A stretch of 64,000 nt of DNA from the NCBI GenBank assembly GCA_959347345.1, contig OY365738.1, forward strand, positions 1,302,001-1,366,000, given 5' to 3'. The position numbers and the translations under genes are program-made. Below the pieces are notes generated by a model. The model ran no database searches, was not told the DNA's origin, and saw nothing but the letters and a program-made list of their open reading frames with translations. This stretch comes from an uncultured Amylibacter sp. Its GTDB lineage: Bacteria > Pseudomonadota > Alphaproteobacteria > Rhodobacterales > Rhodobacteraceae. This document shows positions 27,094-37,803 of this stretch, piece by piece (the stretch's first letter is position 1; every line of letters starts with the position of its first letter).

Positions 27094-27897
27094 CTAATCA
27101 CTAATCACTCCTCGCGCCAATCCCCCAACAAACTCCAACACCTGCTCTGCTGTATCCCCATCGGCTATCCGCTCGACAATGGCAGAGCCGACAACCACAC
27201 CATCCGCCACACGCGACATCAAACGAACATCCTCAAACGTCTTAATCCCAAAACCCACGCAAATCGGCAAATCACTGACCGCGCGAATCGGCACCAACTC
27301 CCCCGCGACCGAATCGGCAGAAGAAGACCCCGCGCCAGTCACCCCCTTAATCGCTACATAATAAACGAAACCAGCCGCGCCGCGCATCACGACACCTAAC
27401 CGCCCCGCGTCAGTAGTCGGCGTGGCAAGCCGAATGAAATGCAAGCCCGCGGCTTGGGCTGGCAAACACAGCTCTTCATCCTCTTCTGGCGGTAAATCCA
27501 CGATAATCACGCCATCCACACCCGCCGCGACCGCATCACGGATGAAATCAGCAACCCCGTGATTGTAAATTGGGTTGTAATAGCCCATCAACACAATCGG
27601 CGTTATATCATCCGCCGCGCGAAACACCCGCACCTGTTCCAACGTCTTTATCAGAGTCATACCGCCCGCCAACGCCCGTTGCCCAGCCTTTTGTATGATA
27701 ACTCCATCCGCCATAGGGTCACTGAACGGCAACCCCAGCTCAATAATATCTACCCCCGCGCGAGGCAACCCCAGCAGTATATCCAGCGAGGTTTGATAAT
27801 CCCCATCCCCCGCCATAATATACGAAATAAAGGCAGGGCGGCCTTGCTCCCGCAGAGCTTTGAACTTTTTATCTATACGATTATCCGCACTATTCAT
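27094..27897 (-). CDS. trpA: Tryptophan synthase alpha chain
   Basis: TrpA cleaves indole-3-glycerol phosphate, and indole passes to TrpB. The signature [14 protein letters not shown] carries the catalytic Glu and Asp; [29 protein letters not shown] and [11 protein letters not shown] complete the TIM-barrel phosphate site. ATG27897 gives 267 residues, the usual length. It stands alone: trpB and trpF, its normal partners, are not next to it. Its final residues (about VISD) and stop lie inside an AGTGATT array bordering repeat copy D. Confidence 0.93.
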   Translation of the reverse strand: MNSADNRIDKKFKALREQGRPAFISYIMAGDGDYQTSLDILLGLPRAGVDIIELGLPFSDPMADGVIIQKAGQRALAGGMTLIKTLEQVRVFRAADDITPIVLMGYYNPIYNHGVADFIRDAVAAGVDGVIIVDLPPEEDEELCLPAQAAGLHFIRLATPTTDAGRLGVVMRGAAGFVYYVAIKGVTGAGSSSADSVAGELVPIRAVSDLPICVGFGIKTFEDVRLMSRVADGVVVGSAIVERIADGDTAEQVLEFVGGLARGVISD

Positions 27898-27997
27898 CAC
27901 GACTCCCGTCACATTTGATATGGTCTTTTGCGTGAAAATACAGTAAATCCACACAAAAAACAATCACAAAAATCAATCCATAAAAAGGAACACCCCC

Positions 27998-29095
27998 ATG
28001 GGATTTAAAACTGGTATCGTTGGCATGCCCAATGTTGGCAAATCCACGCTGTTTAACGCGCTGACTTCATCGGGGGCGGCCGCGGCGGCGAACTTCCCGT
28101 TTTGCACGATAGAGCCGAATACGGGCGAAGTCACCGTCCCCGACCCTCGGCTTGATGTGCTGGCGGGGATTGCTGGCTCTGCCCAGATTATCCCTGCAAA
28201 GATGACCTTTGTGGATATCGCGGGGCTGGTAAAAGGCGCGGCACAGGGCGAGGGGCTCGGCAACCAATTCCTTGCCCATATTCGCGAATGTGACGCGATA
28301 ACCCACCTTGTGCGGTGCTTTGAAAACGACGATATCACGCATGTAGAGGGGCGGATTGACCCGCTTGCCGATATAGAATTGATTGAAACCGAGCTGATTC
28401 TGGCGGATTTGGATTCCATTGAAAAACGCTTGCACGGTATTGTGCGCAAGATAAAATCGGGCGATAAGGATATTTTGGAACAACGCGATTTGATGCTCCG
28501 CGCACAGGCGTGTTTGGAAAAGGGCGACCCAGCACGGATGATTCAGGTGGATGCGGAACAGGCGCGGGCGTGGAAAGCCTTGGGGCTATTGTCCGCCAAA
28601 CCGATTTTGTTTTTATGTAATGTTGAGGAAGAATCGGCAGCCTCTGGCAACGCGTATTCCGCGTTGGTGGAAGGCGTGGCAAAGGCGCAAAACGCCGCCT
28701 GTGTTGTTATTTCCTGCGCGATTGAACAGGAAATCAGCCAACTGGACGGGGACGAAGCCAAGATGTTTTTGGATGAAATGGGTTTGGCAGAGCCAGGGTT
28801 AAATCGCCTTATCCGTGCGGGCTATGATTTATTGACCTTGCAGACGTTTTTCACGGTCGGGCCAAAGGAAGCGCGGGCTTGGACGGTGGCGCGGGGCGTG
28901 CTTGCACCACAGGCGGCGGGGGTGATTCACGGGGATTTTGAGCGTGGATTTATCCGTGCGGAAACGATTGGGTATGATGATTATGTCTCTTGCGCGGGCG
29001 AATCGGGTGCTAAAGAGGCTGGCAAAATGCGCGCCGAGGGTAAGGGGTACGCCCTGCGCGACGGCGATGTTTTGCATTTTTTGTTTAACACTTAG
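27998..29095 (+). CDS. ychF: Ribosome-binding ATPase YchF (Obg family)
   Basis: YchF is a conserved Obg-type P-loop NTPase that prefers ATP and binds ribosomes. G1 is GMPNVGKSTLFNAL (residues 7-20), G3 lies in FVDIAGLVKGAAQGEGLGN, and the specificity loop is NVEEE rather than NKxD, as in YchF. The C-terminal TGS domain (LLTLQTFFTVGPKEARAWTV ... IHGDFERGFIRAE) is intact. The 365 residues are complete. AAAAAGGA precedes the ATG. It is divergent from trpA and convergent with ssrA. Confidence 0.96.
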   Translation: MGFKTGIVGMPNVGKSTLFNALTSSGAAAAANFPFCTIEPNTGEVTVPDPRLDVLAGIAGSAQIIPAKMTFVDIAGLVKGAAQGEGLGNQFLAHIRECDAITHLVRCFENDDITHVEGRIDPLADIELIETELILADLDSIEKRLHGIVRKIKSGDKDILEQRDLMLRAQACLEKGDPARMIQVDAEQARAWKALGLLSAKPILFLCNVEEESAASGNAYSALVEGVAKAQNAACVVISCAIEQEISQLDGDEAKMFLDEMGLAEPGLNRLIRAGYDLLTLQTFFTVGPKEARAWTVARGVLAPQAAGVIHGDFERGFIRAETIGYDDYVSCAGESGAKEAGKMRAEGKGYALRDGDVLHFLFNT

Positions 29096-29099
29096 GGGG

Positions 29100-29412
29100 A
29101 ATTAGTGCAGGTTTCTGTTGCCAGGTACCTGCGGACCCCGCCCAGATCCTGCAAAGGAAAGGGAGTTAGGTTTTGGTTTCCCTACTGCTATGCAGCAAGA
29201 GCCACCGGAGCATTGTTGTTATTTGCAACTAAGCTTCTTGGGTCGATAACAGCGACACCGCACCGAGCAAAAGCTAACATTTTTAGACGTCCGTCGATCC
29301 TATTTCGGCCCCGCAATCCAAATTTTTGGGTTTTGGTGGAGCCGCTGGGTACCGCCCCCAGGTCCGATCCGCTTATTCTATGCGCGTTTATCACTATAGT
29401 TCCGTAAGGAAC
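29100..29412 (-). ncRNA. ssrA: Two-piece (circularly permuted) tmRNA
   Basis: tmRNA rescues stalled ribosomes by trans-translation. On the minus strand the acceptor piece comes first and ends CGGCTCC-ACCA (CCA at 29336-29334). About 21 nt of spacer follows, then the coding piece begins GGGGCCG (29312-29306). GGGGCCG pairs with CGGCTCC and gives a G3.U wobble, the alanine identity element of tmRNA. The tag reading frame runs from GCA at 29226 to TAG at 29188 and encodes ANNNNAPVALAA, a typical alphaproteobacterial tag. The order acceptor-spacer-coding is that of permuted alphaproteobacterial ssrA. The 5' end is inferred from the promoter; the 3' end is approximate, just before the convergent ychF stop. 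Confidence 0.92.
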
Positions 29413-29418
29413 ATGGTG

Positions 29419-29447
29419 CATATAGCAACAGGGAAAGGGGTTGTCAA
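29419..29447 (-). promoter_or_regulatory. ssrA promoter
   Basis: On the minus strand a perfect TTGACA (complement of 29442-29447), a 17-nt spacer and TATATG (complement of 29419-29424) precede the tmRNA. This is one of the best sigma70-type promoters in the window, and it lies directly after the stop of the upstream GRDP-like gene. Confidence 0.8.
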
Positions 29448-29458
29448 GGGTTTTTTTG

Positions 29459-29968
29459 CTAACGAGCGTAATTTTCTCCCAAAACAGACGCCAAAGTCGG
29501 GCGTTCCACCATTTTATAGGCATCACTTCCGTCTGTTTTGATTCGCCTGCCACAATTTGGACACCGCTGTGATTTCGCCCACAAATCCGCTGGTGCAGGT
29601 TCGCCAAACATGGATTGATAGACTTCCAGCGTTTGTCGCCAAGCACGTTTCAAATTCGCCTCATCCACCGCGCCACGCATGCCGAAGTAAGGGAAATGGT
29701 GCAAAAATTCCCCATAAATCGCTTGGCAATCAACCGCGTATTTTTGGGTATCAAGAATGTGTAAATGCCAGAATTCATCAACAAGGCTTGATGGAACAAG
29801 GGGTAAGTCTGGATGCTCTTTGCACATTTCAAGATAGCGTTTGTATTCTTTTTCAACGCGCAGGGCAAAATCAACATCCCAGCCCATGCCTTCTTCATCA
29901 TCAAGGCATTTGACAACGATAGGTTCTAAGTTTAGGTCTTGGGGGTTTATGGTTATTGGTTGTTTCAT
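29459..29968 (-). CDS. GRDP-like protein (glycine-rich domain-containing protein-like)
   Basis: A 169-residue soluble protein. The block LVDEFWHLHILDTQKYAVDC followed by FLHHFPYFGM resembles the GRDP-like (DUF1399-type) family, where the HxHxxD and HHFPY elements are conserved. A C-terminal CPNCGRRIKTDG could hold one half of a metal site. The function is unknown. AAAGGAG precedes ATG29968. It lies between the pentapeptide-repeat gene and ssrA, and its end nearly touches the ssrA promoter. Confidence 0.55.
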   Translation of the reverse strand: MKQPITINPQDLNLEPIVVKCLDDEEGMGWDVDFALRVEKEYKRYLEMCKEHPDLPLVPSSLVDEFWHLHILDTQKYAVDCQAIYGEFLHHFPYFGMRGAVDEANLKRAWRQTLEVYQSMFGEPAPADLWAKSQRCPNCGRRIKTDGSDAYKMVERPTLASVLGENYAR

Positions 29969-30061
29969 TTTGTTTCTCCTTTAGGTTTTTTGTGGGGTTT
30001 GGTAAGCCACTTTAATGTTTTATTATGGTTTAATAAAAATTACAAGGGCGAACGGTGATTT

Positions 30062-31186
30062 TTAGATGGGGGTTAGCCAATGTTGGGGACGTTCTATATC
30101 ATCTGGAAGTTGTGTATGTTCATCTCCAAACATTTTATTAACTTGCTCTTGGGTTAGTTTTTTAGCCTTACTAAAATCAGCACCATGAACTTTTGTACCC
30201 TCAAATCTTGCTCCTCTAAGTGTAGCACCTTCAAAATACGCCTCTGTTAAAATAGCATCGTCAAAAGAAACATAAGACAAATCTGTTTTATAAAATTTGG
30301 ACTGATAAAACTTACTTTTATCAAAAATTGTGCCATTACTGCTATCGGTGTATGTGTTAAAACTAAGCTCGCTAAACCGATAGCCTGATAAATTGCAGTT
30401 TTCTAAATTAACACGAAATTTATCCCGCTTCCAGAATAATAGATATTTCTTTTTTGTACCTAAAACATCTATCCCAGCTTGAATATCTTCTCTCATAGGT
30501 TTATATTTCTTTAAAGCCGTTACACGTACATAAGCACACAGAATATCCATAATTTTTTCATAATCATCATCGCTATCTTTGGCAATACGTTCCAACGAAT
30601 AAATCCCACCGACTCGTGCCTCTATATTGGGTTTATTATCCTTATTATTATCAAAATTCTGTTTATAAGCACCAATTTGATCTATTGCCCGCGAGATTTG
30701 CTCGGCTACCCGCCCATGCTCGCTAATTTTATTTTGGTTATCGGAAATTAAATTGCGTGCAATAGCGATAATATAACCAATAATAGCACCTGCGGCCGCA
30801 ACAATACCAAAATAGCGAATAGAGATAGAAAAAATAATTCCTGCGTCAATTATCTGTTCAGACGGGACGACACCAGTTGGATTTGTTAGTTTAGGTAAAT
30901 CTTTTATTAATTTAGATAAATTTTCATAAAGTGTAGAAATATCCGGCCAAAAAAATTGAAAAGCTGCAATAATAAAACCAACTGCGACCAAAAGCAAAGC
31001 ACCTGCAAGAATTTTTCTAATACCTCTCCATAAAAGTTTGCACCAAGCCCTAAAACGCTTTGCCCGTTCTTTAACTATATGTCGCCATTTAATAGTAGCC
31101 CAAATAATAATAAAACAAACAACAAGAATCGGAATAAAATTATCTTTCAAAAAGTTCCATAATTCATATAAATAACACATAACCAT
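30062..31186 (-). CDS. Membrane protein with C-terminal pentapeptide repeats
   Basis: A 374-residue protein. Three hydrophobic spans lie in the first half (FIPILVVCFIIIWATI, ILAGALLLVAVGFIIAAF, FGIVAAAGAIIGYIIAIA). The segment ARVGGIYSLERIAKDSDDDYEKIMDILCAYVR is common in membrane-linked pentapeptide proteins. A run of A(D/N)LxF-like pentapeptides follows (NLENCNLSGYRFSELSF, YFEGATLRGARFEG, VHGADFSKA). The role is unknown. The start, with AGGGAGG upstream inside sdhB, is 2 nt after the sdhB stop, so it is probably read from the sdh operon. It is visibly more AT-rich than its neighbours, which suggests acquisition. Confidence 0.75.
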   Translation of the reverse strand: MVMCYLYELWNFLKDNFIPILVVCFIIIWATIKWRHIVKERAKRFRAWCKLLWRGIRKILAGALLLVAVGFIIAAFQFFWPDISTLYENLSKLIKDLPKLTNPTGVVPSEQIIDAGIIFSISIRYFGIVAAAGAIIGYIIAIARNLISDNQNKISEHGRVAEQISRAIDQIGAYKQNFDNNKDNKPNIEARVGGIYSLERIAKDSDDDYEKIMDILCAYVRVTALKKYKPMREDIQAGIDVLGTKKKYLLFWKRDKFRVNLENCNLSGYRFSELSFNTYTDSSNGTIFDKSKFYQSKFYKTDLSYVSFDDAILTEAYFEGATLRGARFEGTKVHGADFSKAKKLTQEQVNKMFGDEHTQLPDDIERPQHWLTPI

Positions 31187-31188
31187 AA

Positions 31189-31968
31189 CTAAACCTCCCT
31201 TTTCACCATCATTTTCTTAATCTCAGCAATCGCTTTCGCGGGGTTCAGCCCTTTGGGACAGGTCTTGGCACAATTCATAATCGTATGACACCGATACAAC
31301 TTGAACGGGTCATCCAAGGCATCCAGCCGTTCGCTCGTCGCCTCGTCTCTGCTATCAATCAGCCACCGATACGAAGCCAACAAAGCCGCTGGTCCAAGGT
31401 ATTTATCGCCATTCCACCAATAGCTGGGACAGGAGGTAGAACAGGCCGCGCACATCACGCATTCATACAAACCATCCAGCTTTTTACGGTCATCAATGGA
31501 CTGTTTCCATTCCTCTTTCGGGCGGGCGGTTTTGGTTTCTAACCACGGCATAATAGCCGCATGCTGGGCATAAAAATTGGTTAAATCAGGCACCAAATCC
31601 TTTACCACAGGCATATGAGGCAGGGGATAGATTTTAATATCGCCCTTAATATCATCCAGCCCGTAGATACACGCCAGCGTATTGACTCCGTCAATATTCA
31701 TCGCGCAGGACCCGCAAATCCCCTCCCTGCACGATCTTCGAAACGTCAGGGTCGGGTCAATCTCATTCTTAATTTTTATCAGCGCGTCCAGCACCATTGG
31801 CCCGCATTTATCGCGGTCAATTTGATAGATATCCACGCGCGGATTATCGGCATTATCGGGGTCATACCGATAAATCCTTAGGGTTGTAATCCGAGTCGCC
31901 CCATCGGGCGCAGGCCAAGTCTTGCCCGTCGTCATACGTGAATTTTTTGGAAGGGTTAGTTCAACCAT
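31189..31968 (-). CDS. sdhB: Succinate dehydrogenase iron-sulfur subunit SdhB
   Basis: SdhB carries electrons from the flavin subunit to the membrane quinone site. The [2Fe-2S] ligands are in [15 protein letters not shown] with a later Cys in NTLACIYG; the [4Fe-4S] and [3Fe-4S] clusters are in [17 protein letters not shown] and [17 protein letters not shown]. The 259 residues are complete. A GAGGA site precedes ATG31968 and lies right after a TTAGTTG array. A VapD-like gene separates it from sdhA. Confidence 0.96.
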   Translation of the reverse strand: MVELTLPKNSRMTTGKTWPAPDGATRITTLRIYRYDPDNADNPRVDIYQIDRDKCGPMVLDALIKIKNEIDPTLTFRRSCREGICGSCAMNIDGVNTLACIYGLDDIKGDIKIYPLPHMPVVKDLVPDLTNFYAQHAAIMPWLETKTARPKEEWKQSIDDRKKLDGLYECVMCAACSTSCPSYWWNGDKYLGPAALLASYRWLIDSRDEATSERLDALDDPFKLYRCHTIMNCAKTCPKGLNPAKAIAEIKKMMVKREV

Positions 31969-31982
31969 TTTATCCTCTTTTA

Positions 31983-32022
31983 TTTAGTTGTTAGTTGTTA
32001 GTTATTAGTTGTTAGTTGTTAA
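31983..32022. repeat. 7-nt array between sdhB and vapD-like gene
   Basis: Five or so TTAGTTG/TTAGTTA units. On the minus strand the first unit gives the TAA stop of the vapD-like gene, and the SdhB ribosome-binding site follows directly. Confidence 0.8.
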
Positions 32023-32363
32023 GCACCATCTGCACCCAAGTTATCCATTATCCAAGTTATCGCGGGCATTAAATCGTTATTATCCTCTATCCGCAACATC
32101 CTTATATCACCAACAGACGGCGCGAACCAAGGAAACATTTTAGATAATTCTTGCACTGCCAAAACACACTCAACAGCACTAATACTATCATTGCCAAAAT
32201 ACATACTTTTCTGCTGACGATAAAATCCACGAGCGATTAAAACCTCCGCAATATCATTATAAGCATTACCCGTTGACTTAACATGATAGTGTTCGTCCAG
32301 CTTGGCTTGAACCATATCAAACGCGATTCCATAAATCGTTTTATTTACTATTTTATCATTCAT
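32019..32363 (-). CDS. VapD-family endoribonuclease/toxin-like protein
   Basis: A 114-residue protein matching the VapD family: IAFDM near the N-terminus, NAYNDIAEVLIARGFYRQQ, SMYFGNDSISAVECVLAVQE and the closing FAPSVGDIRMLRIEDNNDLM. VapD has a Cas2-like ferredoxin fold and RNase activity in Haemophilus and Helicobacter, where it can act as a toxin. No short partner (VapX-like) is visible next to it. AGGAG lies 7 nt before ATG32363. It sits inside the sdh operon between sdhA and sdhB, bordered on both sides by TTAGTTA arrays, which suggests insertion into an older operon. Activity is inferred from the family only. Confidence 0.8.
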   Translation of the reverse strand: MNDKIVNKTIYGIAFDMVQAKLDEHYHVKSTGNAYNDIAEVLIARGFYRQQKSMYFGNDSISAVECVLAVQELSKMFPWFAPSVGDIRMLRIEDNNDLMPAITWIMDNLGADGA

Positions 32364-32371
32364 TTTTAACT

Positions 32372-32414
32372 CCTAAATAACTAATAACTAATCACTAATA
32401 ACTAATAACTAGTA
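32372..32414. repeat. 7-nt array between vapD-like gene and sdhA
   Basis: About six TAACTAA/TCACTAA units on the plus strand. Read on the minus strand, the first one provides the TAG stop of sdhA. Confidence 0.8.
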
Positions 32415-34229
32415 GACTCGTGCTTTCGGCGCGATTTTTGCCAGTGAAATGCCGCCATCTGCCTCCGCAGTTAACGGCGCAGTATGAACATCGCGGTAAC
32501 TCATCGCGACCGAAGCCCCCGCAACCCGTGCCAGCGAATGCACCCGCCAATTCGCATCATCTCTATCTGGATAATCCTCGTGCGCGTGCGCCCCGCGTGA
32601 TTCGCGCCGCGCCACCGCCCCAAATATAGTCGCCAGTGCGTTCGGCATTAAATTCGCCAATTCCAGCGTTTCCATCAAATCCGAATTCCATATCAGCGAG
32701 CGGTCGCTAACGCTAATATCATCCAGTTTGCCCGCTATCGTGGTCATTTTCTCACACCCCTCTGCCAGGGTTTTTTCGGTGCGAAACACGGCCGCATCGG
32801 CTTGCATAGTCTTTTGCATTTCCAAACGTAAATCAGCCGTTGCCACCGCCCCGCCCGCATAACGCAACCCGTCAAACCGCGCAACGCATTTATCCACGCA
32901 AGCCATATTTACAGGGGGATTGGCCGCCCCTGCCTCAATAATCTGCCCCGCGCGAACAGCGGCGGCGCGCCCGAAAACAACCAGATCTATCAAACTGTTA
33001 GAACCCAGCCGATTCGCGCCATGCACGGACGCACACCCAGCCTCCCCCACAGCCATAAGACCGGGCAAAATACGGTCATGGTCTTCGGCGGAGGGATTCA
33101 AAACCTCGCCCCAATAATTGGTCGGTATCCCGCCCATATTGTAATGCACGGTTGGCAAAACGGGAATCGGCTCTTTGTGAATATCCACACCCGCAAATAT
33201 CCGCGCCGATTCGGTAATGCCGGGCAAACGTTCCGCCAGAGTCTCTGGCGGTAAGTGATTCAAATGCAGATGAATATGGTCTTTTTCCGTGCCAATCCCC
33301 CGCCCCGCACGGATTTCCAAGGTCATGCACCGCGACACGACATCCCGCGAAGCCAAATCTTTGTAGGTCGGGGCGTAACGTTCCATAAACCGTTCGCCCT
33401 CGGCATTGGTTAAATATCCGCCTTCGCCCCGTGCACCTTCGGTAATCAAGCAACCCGCGCCATAAATCCCGGTTGGGTGGAATTGCACGAACTCCATATC
33501 CTGCAAGGCAAAACCAGCCCGCGCCACCATACCACCGCCATCGCCGGTACAGCTATGCGCGGAGGTCGCGCTGAAATACGCCCGCCCATAGCCGCCCGTT
33601 GCCAGAACAACCATCTTTGCGTTAAACACATGCAGGCTGCCATCGTCCAGTTTCCACGCGACTACACCTTGGCAAATACCGTCCGTGCTGATGATTAAAT
33701 CCAGCACAAAGTATTCTATGTAAAATTCCGCATTATGTTTCAATGACTGCCCGTAAAGCGTGTGTAAAATCGCATGCCCCGTGCGGTCGGCAGCGGCACA
33801 GGTGCGTTGAGCGGGCGGACCTTCGCCATATTCGGTGGTATGTCCGCCAAAAGGTCGTTGGTAAATTTTGCCCTCTTCGGTGCGTGAAAACGGCACGCCA
33901 TAGTGTTCCAGTTCATAAACCGCCTTGGGGGCTTCGCGGACAAGGTATTCCATCGCGTCCGTATCGCCGAGCCAGTCTGACCCCTTTATCGTATCGTATA
34001 AATGCCATTTCCAATGGTCGTTCATATCCGTGCCGACGTCCATATTGCCAAGGCTGGCGGCTATTCCGCCTTGGGCGGCGACGGTGTGCGAACGGGTGGG
34101 GAATAATTTGGATATACAGGCGGTTTTTAGCCCTTGTTCCGCCATGCCTAGGGTCGCGCGGAGCCCTGCCCCGCCTGCGCCAACGACTATCACATCGTAA
34201 TCATGGTGGGTGTATTGATAGCTTGCCAT
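32409..34229 (-). CDS. sdhA: Succinate dehydrogenase flavoprotein subunit SdhA
   Basis: SdhA oxidises succinate to fumarate at a covalent FAD. The N-terminal dinucleotide loop is [19 protein letters not shown], and [13 protein letters not shown] carries the FAD-linking His. Substrate residues are in the [16 protein letters not shown] block, followed by [20 protein letters not shown]. The 606 residues are full length. It is 25 nt downstream of sdhD. Its stop TAG falls at the start of a TTAGTTA array. Confidence 0.97.
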   Translation of the reverse strand: MASYQYTHHDYDVIVVGAGGAGLRATLGMAEQGLKTACISKLFPTRSHTVAAQGGIAASLGNMDVGTDMNDHWKWHLYDTIKGSDWLGDTDAMEYLVREAPKAVYELEHYGVPFSRTEEGKIYQRPFGGHTTEYGEGPPAQRTCAAADRTGHAILHTLYGQSLKHNAEFYIEYFVLDLIISTDGICQGVVAWKLDDGSLHVFNAKMVVLATGGYGRAYFSATSAHSCTGDGGGMVARAGFALQDMEFVQFHPTGIYGAGCLITEGARGEGGYLTNAEGERFMERYAPTYKDLASRDVVSRCMTLEIRAGRGIGTEKDHIHLHLNHLPPETLAERLPGITESARIFAGVDIHKEPIPVLPTVHYNMGGIPTNYWGEVLNPSAEDHDRILPGLMAVGEAGCASVHGANRLGSNSLIDLVVFGRAAAVRAGQIIEAGAANPPVNMACVDKCVARFDGLRYAGGAVATADLRLEMQKTMQADAAVFRTEKTLAEGCEKMTTIAGKLDDISVSDRSLIWNSDLMETLELANLMPNALATIFGAVARRESRGAHAHEDYPDRDDANWRVHSLARVAGASVAMSYRDVHTAPLTAEADGGISLAKIAPKARVY

Positions 34230-34254
34230 GGGGGAGTCCTTTTATATGGGGGGT

Positions 34255-34599
34255 TCAGTTACGTATCATCAGGGATATCAGGGCGAATACAGCGGCAGAG
34301 CCAACACCCCAGCAAAACGCACGGATAAGAATCGGCAGAATGATGACGGCGGGTTTTGCGTGGATATAATCGCCGACTATGACTTGGAGTCCGTCGCTGA
34401 GGTGCTTGCTGGTAAGCAGGAAAAACATGGTGAGGGGTAAGGCGACTATCGGTGAGGCTAGGCAAGCGATGACTTCCGCATGGGGTTTGCCGATTAAACA
34501 GCCAAAGATAACAACAGCAAAGATGGTCAGGGGAATCAGCGCGAGTGCGGTGAATCTTTCCATCAGCCAATGTTTAGCGTGGGGACGGTTCGTGGTCAT
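34255..34599 (-). CDS. sdhD: Succinate dehydrogenase membrane anchor SdhD
   Basis: A 114-residue subunit with three membrane spans. HWLMERFTALALIPLTIF and HLSDGLQVIVGDYIH (heme-b/quinone region) are typical of alphaproteobacterial SdhD. ATG34599 overlaps the sdhC stop (ATGA) and has GGGGGTG upstream, and TTG34626 is rejected because it would lie inside sdhC without need. Confidence 0.9.
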   Translation of the reverse strand: MTTNRPHAKHWLMERFTALALIPLTIFAVVIFGCLIGKPHAEVIACLASPIVALPLTMFFLLTSKHLSDGLQVIVGDYIHAKPAVIILPILIRAFCWGVGSAAVFALISLMIRN

Positions 34600-35000
34600 A
34601 ATACACCCCCAAAATACAACAGGCAAAGGGCGGTTAAAACCACGCTACCGATAATCATTATCCAGCCCATTCTGTCCGCGTTTTGCACCGATAGCCCCGC
34701 GCCCATATCCCAAATAAGGTGGCGAATCCCGCCCAAACTGTGGTAAAATAACGCCCAGAGTGACGCGGATAGGATGATGATACCGATTGGATGGGTTAGC
34801 ACGCAAGTCATAAAAGCAAAGGCTTTTGGCGATACCGCCGCCGCCCAAACCCACCCTGATATTAGGAAAAACGCGACAATCAGCGATAACCCACTGATAC
34901 GCACGAGGATGGAGGTCATAGAGCTCATCTGCGGGCGATAAATCGTCAAATGCGGCGAAAGCGGGCGGTTTTGTGGGGGTTGTGGCGGTTTATCGGTCAT
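34596..35000 (-). CDS. sdhC: Succinate dehydrogenase cytochrome b556 subunit SdhC
   Basis: The first gene of the sdhCDAB operon, 134 residues with three membrane spans. RPLSPHLTIYRPQMSSMTSILVRISG is the conserved start (quinone-site Ser and Arg), and HSLGGIRHLIWDMG contains the heme ligand His. ATG35000 is chosen on family grounds; there is no strong ribosome-binding site. It is divergent from dmdA across a 147-bp region with a TTAGTTA array. Confidence 0.92.
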   Translation of the reverse strand: MTDKPPQPPQNRPLSPHLTIYRPQMSSMTSILVRISGLSLIVAFFLISGWVWAAAVSPKAFAFMTCVLTHPIGIIILSASLWALFYHSLGGIRHLIWDMGAGLSVQNADRMGWIMIIGSVVLTALCLLYFGGVL

Positions 35001-35044
35001 GTTTTTGAGCTTATAGCGTTTGATGGCAAAGCGCAAGGGGGTTT

Positions 35045-35082
35045 TTTAGTTGTTAGTTATTAGTTATTAGTTGTTAGTGATG
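35045..35082. repeat. 7-nt array between sdhC and dmdA
   Basis: TTAGTTG, TTAGTTA, TTAGTTA, TTAGTTG and TTAGTGA units, directly upstream of the dmdA -35 box. This is the one array found in a divergent promoter region. Confidence 0.8.
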
Positions 35083-35084
35083 AA

Positions 35085-35113
35085 TTGACAATTAACAATT
35101 CCCACACTATACT
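35085..35113 (+). promoter_or_regulatory. dmdA promoter
   Basis: TTGACA (35085-35090) and TATACT (35108-35113) are separated by exactly 17 nt, a near-consensus sigma70 promoter. The predicted start, near 35120, leaves a leader of about 28 nt before ATG35148. Confidence 0.78.
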
Positions 35114-35147
35114 CATACCTCAAACCATCCCAAAAGACCCGCCACAA

Positions 35148-36296
35148 ATGACAGATTCCATAGATAAAACCACTATAAACACATCGGGCATTCTGCCAAC
35201 CCGCCGCCTCCGCGCCACGCCTTTCACCAAAGCTATGGAGAAAACACCGCCCCGTTCCTACACCATTTACAACCACATGTTCCTGCCTGCGGTTTTTAAT
35301 TCTTTACAAGACGACTATCACCATTTGAAAAATCACGTCCAGATTTGGGACGTTTCGGTCGAACGGCAAGTGCTGCTAAAGGGCAAAGACGCAAGGCGAT
35401 TGGCCGTTATGATGACTCCGCGAGATTTGCGTAAAGCCCGCGTGGGACGGTGTTATTACGCGCCTTTGACTAACGCGAAAGGCGGGATTATAAACGATCC
35501 GTTGGTGTTGTGTTTGGATGAAGACGAGTTTTCCTTTTCAATCGCCGATAGCGATGTTTTGCTTTGGGTGCAGGGTTTGGCGCAGGGGCTGGGGCTGGAT
35601 GTAGAGGTCACCGAACCCGATGTCAACCCGCTTGCGATACAGGGTCCCCGCGCCGATGATTTGATGGCGGAAGTATTTGGGCATGAAATCCGTGCGTTGA
35701 AATTCTTTGATTTCGCACCGTTTGAGTTTCAGGGGGTGCAGATGAATATCGGGCGGTCTGGTTGGTCTAAACAAGGCGGGTTTGAGATTTATTTGAATGA
35801 TTCCGCATTGGGCGAGGCTTTGTGGAATGCGATTATGCTCGCAGGTGCACCGTATAATATCCGTGCTGGTTGCCCCAATTTGATTGAACGGATTGAGGGC
35901 GGGTTATTTAGCTATGGCAACGATATGACTACGGATGAAACTCCGTTAGAGGTTGGGCTGGATGCCTATTGCAATCTGGACGCGGGGCATGATTTTATCG
36001 GTAAAGAGGCGTTGTTAAAGCAGCGTGAAGAGGGTGTGAAACGCCGTATTATGGGTGTGCGGATAGAGGGTGCGCCGATGACTCCCGTCTATATTCCCCT
36101 GGATTGTTTTGATAAAGGGTGGCGCAAGGGCAATCGTAAGGTTGGCTTTGTGACCTCTGGCGTTTATTCGCCTGATTTTGATGCGAACCTTGGCTTTGCT
36201 ATGTTGGATATTGACTATGCCAAGGATGGGGCGTTGGTGGAAATCGCGATGGATGGGGAACGCCGTGTTGGGCGAGTGTGTCCGTTGCCGTTTAAT

Positions 36297-36305
<9 letters not shown>
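35148..36305 (+). CDS. dmdA: Dimethylsulfoniopropionate (DMSP) demethylase DmdA
   Basis: DmdA moves a methyl group from DMSP to tetrahydrofolate, giving methylmercaptopropionate; it is a GcvT-fold enzyme of marine bacteria. Segments that follow the SAR11 and roseobacter DmdA pattern are RRLRATPFTKAME, YHHLKNHVQIWDVSVERQV, VMMTPRDLRKARVGRCYY, GGIINDPLVL, FSIADSDVLL, GRSGWSKQGGFEIY and NLIERIEGGLFSYGND. Glycine-cleavage GcvT differs in these blocks. Length is 385 residues. A near-consensus promoter lies directly upstream; the in-frame TTG35085 is the -35 box, not a start. No dmdB/C/D is adjacent. The last residues NSY and stop are read from a TTAGTTATTAG-type array. Confidence 0.85.
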
Positions 36306-37762
<1,457 letters not shown>

Positions 37763-37803
37763 ATTACGCGAACCTCGCATAACATTCTTGGATATAAAAA
37801 CCG

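Noticed and set aside
29105..29407. 100-codon plus-strand ORF downstream of ychF
   Set aside because: It lies entirely over the tmRNA gene on the opposite strand and matches no protein pattern.
35085..35147. Longer DmdA start at TTG35085
   Set aside because: This TTG is the -35 hexamer of a near-consensus promoter, so it would not be in the mRNA; the protein family begins near ATG35148.
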